This document shows, piece by piece, positions 54,971 through 62,384 of a DNA stretch of 64,000 bases. Under the pieces are notes generated by a model that was given only the letters and a program-made list of their open reading frames with translations, had not been told where the DNA came from and made no database searches. Position numbers and translations under genes: made by a program. Every line of letters begins with the position of its first letter. The first letter of the stretch is position 1. Location: NCBI GenBank assembly GCA_963812795.1, contig CAWEWG010000009.1:1-64000 (forward strand), read 5' to 3'. The stretch comes from Hyphomicrobium_A sp963812795 (GTDB lineage Bacteria; Pseudomonadota; Alphaproteobacteria; Rhizobiales; Hyphomicrobiaceae).

Positions 54971-55032
54971 GCATGAAGCCTCCGCCCGCACCTGAAGCGA
55001 GTCGGTACGAGGCATTCTGAGGGCGGCCGGCA

Positions 55033-55110
55033 CTAGTGTCCCGATTCCGAAGTTCGCCAGACTTCGCTGCTGGGGCCGGGTGCGAACTTTGGAATCATAA
55101 GGGACACTAG
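55033..55110. repeat. Inverted-repeat element 1 (CTAGTGT hairpin)
   Basis: CTAGTGTCCC + GATTCCGAAGTTCGC (55033-55057) pairs with GCGAACTTTGGAATC + GGGACACTAG (55082-55110). The stem is 10 + 15 bp with one mismatch and a 4-base bulge (ATAA) in the right arm, around a 24-base loop. It is not a simple terminator: no T-run. Its design matches the adjacent second element. Confidence 0.8.
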
Positions 55111-55123
55111 AGAATAGAACTTG

Positions 55124-55199
55124 CTAGTGTGATTCAGATCGAGAAATTCGCTCGATGCCACGCCGCTGATGATAGCGAATTTCTCGATCATCACACTAG
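55124..55199. repeat. Inverted-repeat element 2 (CTAGTGT hairpin)
   Basis: CTAGTGTGAT + GATCGAGAAATTCGCT (55124-55152, with bulged TCA) pairs perfectly with AGCGAATTTCTCGATC + ATCACACTAG (55174-55199). The stem is 10 + 16 bp around a 21-base loop. It ends 12 bases before the rsh start and abuts its ribosome-binding site AGGAGCGG. Same outer ends and same bulge position as element 1. Confidence 0.8.
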
Positions 55200-55211
55200 G
55201 AGCGGCGGGCC

Positions 55212-57455
55212 ATGATGCGGCAGTACGAACTCGTCGAGCGAGTTCTCAGCTACGACCCCAAGGCTGACGAGGCGCTGCTCAACCGCGCTTACGTCTATGC
55301 CATGAAGGCGCACGGCAACCAGAAGCGCGCCTCGGGCGAATCCTATTTCTCCCACCCGCTCGAAGTTGCCGCCATCCTCACCGATTTGAAGCTCGACGAC
55401 GCGACCATCGTCACGGCGCTGCTGCACGACGTCATCGAGGACACGCCCATCACGCGGGCGGAGATCGATCAGCTTTTCGGTCCGGAAATCGGCAGGCTGG
55501 TCGACGGCCTCACCAAGATCCGCCGGCTCGACCTCGTATCGAAAAAGGCCGAGCAGGCGGAGAACTTCCGCAAGCTCCTCGTCGCTATTTCCAGCGACAT
55601 CCGCGTCCTGCTCGTGAAGCTTGCCGATCGCGTGCACAACATGCGCACGCTCGAGCACATGAAGCCGGAAACGCGCAAGCGCATCTCCGAGGAAACCGTC
55701 GACATCTATGCCCCGCTGGCAGCGCGCATGGGCATGGAGAAGATGCGCGAAGAGCTCGAGGACCACGCGTTCCGCTGGCTGCATCCGGAGGCCTACGCCA
55801 CGGTGACGGCCAAGCTCACCGAGCTGCGCAAATCGAACGAGGGCCTGGTCGAGGAAATTCGCGCCGCCCTGGCCGGGAAGCTTGCCGAGGTCGGCATCGA
55901 CGCGGAGGTCTCCGGGCGCGAGAAAAAGGCCTATGCCATATGGCGCAAAATGGCCAACAAGCAGATCAGCCTCGAGCAGCTCTCCGACATCTACGCCTTC
56001 CGCGTCATCGCCAAGTCGATCGACGATTGTTACCGCGTCCTAGGCGTCGCCCACACGACGTGGCGCACGGTTCCCGGGCGTTTCAAGGATTACATCTCGA
56101 CGCCGAAGCAGAACAATTACCAGTCGATCCACACCACCATCGTCGGCCCCCGCCACCAGCGGGTCGAGCTGCAGATCCGCACGCGCGTGATGCACGACAT
56201 CGCCGAGTACGGCGTCGCCGCCCACGCGATCTACAAAGATGCGCTGCATCTCAACGGTCACGCGGCGCTCGCCAAGAACCCCATCGAGTTCAACAAGGAC
56301 AGCGGGCCATATGTGTGGCTGCGCCGACTGGTCGAGACGTTGCTGGAGGGCTCCAACCCGGAAGAGTTTTTGGAGCACACCAAGCTCGAGCTGTTCCAGG
56401 ATCAGGTGTTCTGCTTCACGCCCAAGGGGCGCCTGATCGCGCTGCCACGCGGGGCAACGCCGCTCGATTTCGCCTATGCCGTGCACACCGACGTCGGTAA
56501 CGCGGCCGTCGGGGTCTTTGTCAACGGGCGGCACGTGCCGATCGACACGCAGTTGCGCAACGGCGACGAAGTCGAGATCGAGACGGCGAAAAACCATACC
56601 CCGCCGGCGGCCTGGGAAAACCTTGTCGTCACCGGGCGCGCGCGTTCCGCAATCCGACGTGCAGCGCGCGATGCCGTGCGCAAGCAATACAGCTCGCTCG
56701 GCCGGCGTCTCATCGCCTCGCACTTCGAGCGCCTCGGCGAGGAGCTGACCGACGACAAGCTGAAGAAGGCGCTACCCCGCCTCAGCTATAAGTCGCTGGA
56801 GGACGCGCTTGCCGCCGTCGGCCGCAACGAGCTGGCTATCGACAACGTGCTTCGCGCCGTCATTCCCGAGGCAGTCGAAAAGGAAAAGAAGCCGGCCTAT
56901 CGGCGCACGCGTCGCTTCGGTCGCGCCCGCGGGCAGGATGGCTGGTTCAACATCGACCGGGTGATGAGCCTGAAGTTCCGCGGCGAGACCGGGCAGAAGG
57001 GTGCCAGCGGCAGCGGCCTCGCCATCCGCGGTGTCAAGGACGACCTGCCCGTCACTTTCGAGCCGGGTGGCGCCGTCCCCGGCGACCGCATCGTCGGCGT
57101 CATGATCCCCGGCGAAGGTATCCGCATCTTCCAGATCCATTCGCCGCGCCTGCGCGAGTACGAGCACGAGGGCTGGATCGACGTTACCTGGGACGTCGAT
57201 ACCGACACCCCCCAGCGATTTCCGGCGCGCGTCAGTGTCACAGCCCTCAATGAGCCCGGAACTTTGGCCCAGATTGCCAAGGTTATAGGGGAGGCGGGCG
57301 GCAACATCGATAACGTGCGCATGGTCCGCCGGGCCTCGGATTTCACGGAAATGCGCATCGAGCTCGAGGTTCTGGACCTGGTGCATTTGAACCACATCAT
57401 CGCAGGACTTCGCGAAAAAGCAGTGGTCAATAAGGTCGAGCGGGTGTTCGACTGA
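55212..57455 (+). CDS. rsh: Bifunctional (p)ppGpp synthetase/hydrolase (RelA/SpoT, Rsh)
   Basis: Makes and degrades the alarmone (p)ppGpp. At 747 residues it has the HD hydrolase domain (His48 in FSHP, His72-Asp73 in LLHDVIEDT), so hydrolase activity is expected. The synthetase domain has GREKKAYAIWRKM and NYQSIHTTIVGP, the TGS domain FTPKGRLIALPRGATPLDFA (in parts), and a C-terminal ACT domain follows. As the single Rsh of alphaproteobacteria it probably does both jobs. A Met one codon later is an alternative start. The hairpin pair just upstream may affect its expression. Confidence 0.95.
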   Translation: MMRQYELVERVLSYDPKADEALLNRAYVYAMKAHGNQKRASGESYFSHPLEVAAILTDLKLDDATIVTALLHDVIEDTPITRAEIDQLFGPEIGRLVDGLTKIRRLDLVSKKAEQAENFRKLLVAISSDIRVLLVKLADRVHNMRTLEHMKPETRKRISEETVDIYAPLAARMGMEKMREELEDHAFRWLHPEAYATVTAKLTELRKSNEGLVEEIRAALAGKLAEVGIDAEVSGREKKAYAIWRKMANKQISLEQLSDIYAFRVIAKSIDDCYRVLGVAHTTWRTVPGRFKDYISTPKQNNYQSIHTTIVGPRHQRVELQIRTRVMHDIAEYGVAAHAIYKDALHLNGHAALAKNPIEFNKDSGPYVWLRRLVETLLEGSNPEEFLEHTKLELFQDQVFCFTPKGRLIALPRGATPLDFAYAVHTDVGNAAVGVFVNGRHVPIDTQLRNGDEVEIETAKNHTPPAAWENLVVTGRARSAIRRAARDAVRKQYSSLGRRLIASHFERLGEELTDDKLKKALPRLSYKSLEDALAAVGRNELAIDNVLRAVIPEAVEKEKKPAYRRTRRFGRARGQDGWFNIDRVMSLKFRGETGQKGASGSGLAIRGVKDDLPVTFEPGGAVPGDRIVGVMIPGEGIRIFQIHSPRLREYEHEGWIDVTWDVDTDTPQRFPARVSVTALNEPGTLAQIAKVIGEAGGNIDNVRMVRRASDFTEMRIELEVLDLVHLNHIIAGLREKAVVNKVERVFD

Positions 57456-57507
57456 TATTAGAATCTGTCAGGCGGGGGATGGACATAGCGAGTGGCCGGA
57501 AGCGGAG

Positions 57508-58098
57508 TTGTTGCAGCGCATGGCGGTTGACCCTCGTCGGCAGAGCCAGACCCGTTTGTTGGTAGTGGTGCCACCTCCGCCTTGGCGGTGGGACCAGAGT
57601 TTGCGAAGCGCGGGGCGTCGTCTCGTCAACCTGCGCGCCAGTCCGCACGAGATTGGGCTCGGCTGCGCGCTGGGTGCCTTCGTCTCCATAACGCCGCTGC
57701 TGGGCGTACAGACATTCCTCGCCGTCGTGCTGGCGCTGGTGCTCAGAGCGAGCGTTCCGGCCGCCATCATCGGCACCTTTCTCGGCAATCCACTGAGCTG
57801 GCCGTTCATCTGGGTGTCGACCTACGTCATGGGCCTGCAGATAGTCGGGCTCGAAGGCGGCTTCGACCCGGCGGCCGTGCACCGCAACGTCATGCTGCTG
57901 TGGCATGCGCTGCTGGATCCCTCGCCGCAGCTTATCGATGCAACCGCCACTCTGTTTTGGCCGCTGCTCTGGCCGATGCTGGCGGGCAGCCTGCCGATTG
58001 GCCTGCTCACGGCAGCAATCGTCTACTATATTTCGAGGAACGTCGTCCGCGGTTGGCGGCTGCGTATTATGAATCGGACCTCGGCTCCGGCCGAATAG
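57508..58098 (+). CDS. DUF2062 family membrane protein
   Basis: A 196-residue protein with helices at about 50-80, 85-105, and 145-175. ASPHEIGLGCALGAFVSITPLLGVQT and GTFLGNPLSWPF (in parts) are the DUF2062 landmarks. The start is uncertain: TTG 57508 gives 196 residues, and ATG 57520 (MAVDPRRQ) is at least as likely. Between rsh and pdxJ, as in many Hyphomicrobiales. Function unknown. Confidence 0.85.
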   Translation: MLQRMAVDPRRQSQTRLLVVVPPPPWRWDQSLRSAGRRLVNLRASPHEIGLGCALGAFVSITPLLGVQTFLAVVLALVLRASVPAAIIGTFLGNPLSWPFIWVSTYVMGLQIVGLEGGFDPAAVHRNVMLLWHALLDPSPQLIDATATLFWPLLWPMLAGSLPIGLLTAAIVYYISRNVVRGWRLRIMNRTSAPAE

Positions 58099-58127
58099 TC
58101 GTCCACCCGCTTCCTTGGCGCTTCGAA

Positions 58128-58913
58128 ATGCGTGAGCCTGCCTACCTTCGACTGGGCGTGAACATCGACCACGTCGCCACCATCCGCAACGCGCGTGGCG
58201 GGCGTCATCCCGATCCCGTGCGTGCCGCACACCTCGCCGTCGAAGCTGGGGCGGACGGCATCACCGCGCACCTGCGCGAGGACCGGCGGCATATCTCCGA
58301 TGACGACATTGCGCGCCTCAAGTCCGAGCTGTCGCGCCCGCTTAACCTGGAGATGGCGGCAACGGACGAGATGCTGGCCATCGCGCTGCGTCACCTGCCC
58401 AACGCCTGTTGTCTGGTGCCCGAGAGGCGCGAGGAGCGCACGACCGAAGGCGGCCTCAACGTGGCTGGCGGCGGCGCTCGGCTGCAAGGCGTGGTCGGCG
58501 CCCTCGGAGATGCCGGGATCCGCGTGTCGCTGTTCATCGAGCCGGATGCGGCCGCCGTGGAAGCTTCGCAACGCATTGGCGCCGACATCGTCGAACTGCA
58601 CACCGGCGCCTATTGCGAGCGGGCGCTGGAGGGGGACGCGGCGGGGGTGAGCCGCGAACTCGAGCGTATCACGACCGCAGCAGAGCTCGCCGCCGCGGCC
58701 GGGCTCGAAGTGCACGCAGGCCATGGCCTCACCTTCGATACGGTAGCTGCCGTTTCGCGCTTGCCGCAGATCATCGAGCTCAACATCGGGCACTTCCTCA
58801 TCGGCGAGGCGATTTTCGTCGGCCTCGACGAGGCGGTTCGGCGCATGCGCGCACTGATGAGTGAAGCCCGCCAAGGCGCCCCCCTTGAGGGCCAGCGGGC
58901 GAGGTCGGCGTGA
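58128..58913 (+). CDS. pdxJ: Pyridoxine 5'-phosphate synthase
   Basis: Forms pyridoxine 5'-phosphate from 1-deoxyxylulose 5-phosphate and aminoacetone phosphate. The 261-residue protein starts MREPAYLRLGVNIDHVATIRNARGG (in parts), with the catalytic His of HLREDRRHI, EMAATDEM, PERREERTTEGGL and ELNIGHFLIGEAIF. The long upstream frame is not conserved. It overlaps acpS by four bases (GTGA), a common arrangement. Confidence 0.95.
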   Translation: MREPAYLRLGVNIDHVATIRNARGGRHPDPVRAAHLAVEAGADGITAHLREDRRHISDDDIARLKSELSRPLNLEMAATDEMLAIALRHLPNACCLVPERREERTTEGGLNVAGGGARLQGVVGALGDAGIRVSLFIEPDAAAVEASQRIGADIVELHTGAYCERALEGDAAGVSRELERITTAAELAAAAGLEVHAGHGLTFDTVAAVSRLPQIIELNIGHFLIGEAIFVGLDEAVRRMRALMSEARQGAPLEGQRARSA

Positions 58914-59323
58914 TCCTCGGAGTCGGCAACGATCTCATCGATATTCGCCGCATCGAGAAGACGTTGGAGCGCTTCGGCGAGCGGTTCATAGCGCGGGTGT
59001 TCACCGAGATTGAACGCAAGAAGTCCGACGGCCGGCGCCAGCGGGCTGCTTCCTACGCCAAGCGGTTTGCCGCCAAGGAAGCCTGCGCCAAGGCGCTCGG
59101 CACCGGTCTGAGGCAGGGCGTTTACTGGCGCGACATGGGCGTCGTAAACCTGCCCTCTGGCCGCCCAACCTTGAGCTTAACCGGTGGGGCAGCAAAGGTT
59201 TTGCAGGATCTCACACCGGACGGGTACGAAGCCCGCATCGACCTGACCATCACCGACGATTTTCCTCTCGCCGCAGCCATCGTCATCATTTCCGGTATCC
59301 CGGAAAAGGGTGACCGGCGCTAA
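58910..59323 (+). CDS. acpS: Holo-[acyl-carrier-protein] synthase
   Basis: Transfers 4'-phosphopantetheine from CoA to ACP. At 137 residues it has GVGNDLIDIRRIEKTLERFG with the metal-binding Asp, and FAAKEACAKALGTG with the Glu of the active site. The start is GTG 58910 overlapping the pdxJ stop. Upstream of lepB as in related genomes. Confidence 0.94.
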   Translation: MILGVGNDLIDIRRIEKTLERFGERFIARVFTEIERKKSDGRRQRAASYAKRFAAKEACAKALGTGLRQGVYWRDMGVVNLPSGRPTLSLTGGAAKVLQDLTPDGYEARIDLTITDDFPLAAAIVIISGIPEKGDRR

Positions 59324-59429
59324 GGCGAGCCGCGGCGGCGGCTGATACAACGGCGCGAATTGCGCCACGACGGCAAAGTAGCTATAGGGCGCGGGCGCGC
59401 AGCCGGGCCTGCGGCATCGGGAGTATCGC

Positions 59430-60188
59430 ATGGCCGTGTCTGCAAACACCAGGAAGGGCGGATGGCTGGAAACGGCCACCATCGTCATCGAAGCGCTGGC
59501 CATCGCCATGGTCGTGCGCACCTTCCTCTACCAGCCTTTCAACATCCCCTCCGGGTCCATGAAGGAAACACTGCTGGTCGGCGACTACCTGTTCGTCTCC
59601 AAGCTGTCGTACGGATATAGCCGCTACTCCTTCTACAACTTCATCCCCTTCGAGGGCCGCATCTTCGCCGCCGAGCCCCGGCGCGGCGATGTCGCCGTGT
59701 TCAAGCTGCCGCGCGATAATTCGACCGATTACATCAAGCGCGTCATCGGCCTGCCGGGCGATCAGATCGACGTCCGCAGCGGCGTCCTGTTCATCAACGG
59801 CGAGGAGGTACCGCGCACGCGCATCGGCGACTTCGTCACCCAGGAGGACGGGGGCCCGCCGCGTCCAATTCCGGCTTATCAAGAGACGCTGCCCAACGGC
59901 GTGAAGTACACCGTCCTCGATGCCGAGGAGAACGGGCCGTTCGACAACGTCGGACCCTACAAGGTTCCTGCCGGGCACTTTTTCATGATGGGTGACAACC
60001 GCGACAACTCCACCGACAGTCGCGCCTCCTGGGGCGTGGGGTACGTGCCGTTCGACAATCTCATCGGCCGCGCGGAAATCATCTTTTTCTCCGCCGCCGT
60101 CGACGAGCCGGAGGCCTTCCGCTGGTGGAGCCCGTGGACCTGGCCGTTCGACATCCGCTGGAGCCGTTTCTTCAAATTGGTTCGTTAA
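59430..60188 (+). CDS. lepB: Signal peptidase I
   Basis: Removes Sec signal peptides at the outer face of the inner membrane. The 252-residue protein has one N-terminal transmembrane helix (about 14-34), the nucleophile Ser43 in IPSGSM, general base Lys103 in YIKRVIGLPGD and the box E GDNRDNSTDSR. A second large insertion typical of alphaproteobacterial LepB is present at about 120-160. Confidence 0.95.
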   Translation: MAVSANTRKGGWLETATIVIEALAIAMVVRTFLYQPFNIPSGSMKETLLVGDYLFVSKLSYGYSRYSFYNFIPFEGRIFAAEPRRGDVAVFKLPRDNSTDYIKRVIGLPGDQIDVRSGVLFINGEEVPRTRIGDFVTQEDGGPPRPIPAYQETLPNGVKYTVLDAEENGPFDNVGPYKVPAGHFFMMGDNRDNSTDSRASWGVGYVPFDNLIGRAEIIFFSAAVDEPEAFRWWSPWTWPFDIRWSRFFKLVR

Positions 60189-60259
60189 ACGTGCACCCAT
60201 ATTGCCGAGGCCGCCGCGCCACGCATGCACGGCGTCCGCAGATGCGTTAAGCTCAACCC

Positions 60260-60973
60260 GTGATACTGCGCCCGCGAAAATACAAAGAGCTCGAGAAAGC
60301 ACTGGGTCATCGCTTCAAGAACCAGAAGCTGATCGAGATGGCGCTGACGCACGCCAGCATGCGCGGCGGCAAGGTGCAGCACAGCGACAACGAGCGCCTC
60401 GAGTTCATCGGCGACCGCGTCTTGGGCCTCGTCATTGCCGAGTCGCTGAGCGAGCAATTTCCGTCGGCCAGCGAGGGCGAATTGGCACGACGCTACAATC
60501 GGCTCGTGCGCGGTGAGGCCTGCGCGCGCGTCGCCCGCTCCGTCGGCCTCGGTCAGCATATGATCCTCTCGGAAAGCGAGGCCGGCAGCGGCGGCCGCGC
60601 CAAGGGCACCATCCTCGCCGACGCCATGGAGGCGATCCTCGGGGCCATCTTCCTCGACGCCGGCTTTGAGCCGGCGCGATCGACCGTACGGCGCCTGTGG
60701 GGTAGCCAGGACGACAAGGCGCAGACCAGCGCCGGCCCGGACGCCAAGTCAGCATTGCAGGAATGGGCGCAAGGAAAAGGTTTAGCATTGCCCGAGTACG
60801 TTGAGGTCAGCCGCAAGGGTCCCGACCACGCGCCGCGCTTCACGTCCGAGGTGCGCATCGATGGGTGCGCACCGGCGCGCGGGGAGGGGGCTTCCAAGCG
60901 GGCTGCCGAGCAGGCGGCCGCCCGGGCACTGCTCGAGCGCGAAGGCGTTGCCGGAGCCGAATTGCATGAGTAA
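60260..60973 (+). CDS. rnc: Ribonuclease III
   Basis: Processes rRNA precursors and double-stranded RNA. At 237 residues the nuclease signature ERLEFIGDRVL (45-55) is followed by EAILGAIFLDAG and a C-terminal double-stranded RNA-binding domain with SKRAAEQAAARALLE. The start is GTG 60260. It overlaps era by eight bases, the usual rnc-era pairing. Confidence 0.95.
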   Translation: MILRPRKYKELEKALGHRFKNQKLIEMALTHASMRGGKVQHSDNERLEFIGDRVLGLVIAESLSEQFPSASEGELARRYNRLVRGEACARVARSVGLGQHMILSESEAGSGGRAKGTILADAMEAILGAIFLDAGFEPARSTVRRLWGSQDDKAQTSAGPDAKSALQEWAQGKGLALPEYVEVSRKGPDHAPRFTSEVRIDGCAPARGEGASKRAAEQAAARALLEREGVAGAELHE

Positions 60974-61904
60974 GCGCGAACCGCACGACGACACGCCCCC
61001 GGTGGATGATCAGCGCTGTGGCTTCATCGCCGTCATCGGCGCGCCCAACGCCGGCAAGTCAACGCTGGTCAACGCAATGGTGGGCGCCAAGGTGTCGATC
61101 GTCTCGCACAAAGTGCAGACGACGCGCGTCCCCGTGCGCGGCATCGCCAACGAAGGCTGCAGCCAGCTCATCTTCGTCGACACGCCCGGCGTCTTCGCGC
61201 CCAAGAAGCGTCTCGATACCGCCATGGTGGAAGCCGCGTGGGGCGGGGCACGCGACGCTGACATGGTCGTCCTCGTCGTCGACGCCGCGAAGGGCCTCGA
61301 CGAGGAGGTCAAGGGAATTGTCGATAAGCTCAAGGGCGTGAAGCTGCCGCGCATCTTGGCGCTCAACAAAATCGATCGGCTGGATAGCCGCGAAAAGCTG
61401 TTGGAGCTCGCCGCCGATCTCAACCAGATCCTGACGTTCGATGGGGTGTTCATGATCTCGGCGACGGACGGCGACGGCGTTCAAGACCTCAAGCGCAATC
61501 TCGCTTCCCGCGTGCCGCCGGGGCACTGGCATTACCCCGCCGACGATCTCACCGACGCGCCGCTGCGCCTGCTGGCGTCCGAAATCACGCGCGAGAAAAT
61601 CTTCCATCGGCTACACGATGAGCTGCCGTATCACTCGACCGTCGAGACGACGGCGTGGACCGAGCGCCGCGACGGCTCGGTGCGCATCGAGCAGACGATC
61701 TTCGTTGCCCGCGACGGGCAGAAGGCGATCATGCTCGGCAAGGGCGGCCAGACCATCAAGCAGGTGTCGATGGACAGCCGGCGCGAGCTGACGCAGATCC
61801 TCGAGCGGCCCGTGCATCTGTTCCTGTTCGTCAAGGTACGCGCCGACTGGCAGAACGACCCCGAGCGCTATCGCGAGATGGGCCTCGAGCTGCCGAAGAA
61901 GTAG
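60966..61904 (+). CDS. era: GTPase Era
   Basis: Binds 16S rRNA and helps mature the 30S subunit. At 312 residues, G1 GAPNAGKST is at 25-33, G3 DTPGVF, G4 NKID and the KH domain with GKGGQTIKQVSMDSRREL. The start is ATG 60966, eight bases inside rnc; a longer in-frame leader over rnc is not conserved. recO, which follows era in many relatives, is absent here. Confidence 0.95.
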   Translation: MSKREPHDDTPPVDDQRCGFIAVIGAPNAGKSTLVNAMVGAKVSIVSHKVQTTRVPVRGIANEGCSQLIFVDTPGVFAPKKRLDTAMVEAAWGGARDADMVVLVVDAAKGLDEEVKGIVDKLKGVKLPRILALNKIDRLDSREKLLELAADLNQILTFDGVFMISATDGDGVQDLKRNLASRVPPGHWHYPADDLTDAPLRLLASEITREKIFHRLHDELPYHSTVETTAWTERRDGSVRIEQTIFVARDGQKAIMLGKGGQTIKQVSMDSRRELTQILERPVHLFLFVKVRADWQNDPERYREMGLELPKK

Positions 61905-61989
61905 GTTCGCCCCGCCGCGCTATGCCGGGCGGAACACGGCCTCGCCATAATCCGCGCTATAGTCCGCCTCCGCATGAACGGAGCGCGCC

Positions 61990-62274
61990 GTGAGCCAGCA
62001 ACCTGCCCCAGCCCCACCAGCATCCCGCGGCTTCGCCGGTCGGATTGTCGTCGCCGCGGTGATCGGCGTCATCGCTTTCGCGCTGCTCTGGTACACGATC
62101 TTCAGCGCCGTGACGGCCGCTCTCATTGCCGCCGGCGGCACGGGCGTGCTGGTCGTCGGCAGCAGCGTCTCGGACACCTTCGAGAGCCTGTTCGAGATGC
62201 TGGCCAACATCCTGCTCGGCATCCTCGCGGCCATCGGCGCCTTCTTCGCCGCGATTTTCTCCATCTTCGACTGA
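61990..62274 (+). CDS. Small hydrophobic membrane protein
   Basis: A 94-residue protein starting at GTG 61990 with a Pro/Ala-rich N-terminus and two hydrophobic regions (about 18-38 and 62-92). No family is recognised. It lies between era and thrS on the same strand. The ribosome-binding site is weak (GGAGCGCC), so the start is uncertain. Confidence 0.6.
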   Translation: MSQQPAPAPPASRGFAGRIVVAAVIGVIAFALLWYTIFSAVTAALIAAGGTGVLVVGSSVSDTFESLFEMLANILLGILAAIGAFFAAIFSIFD

Positions 62275-62384
62275 CGCCCCGCCGCTGCCCTTCGGCGCGT
62301 GACTTGACTTCACGGGCTCGCCGCCGCATGTAACCGCTCCAACTTACGCTGCGTTGGTAGGCAGCGAGTGAGAGGAGAGACGCT

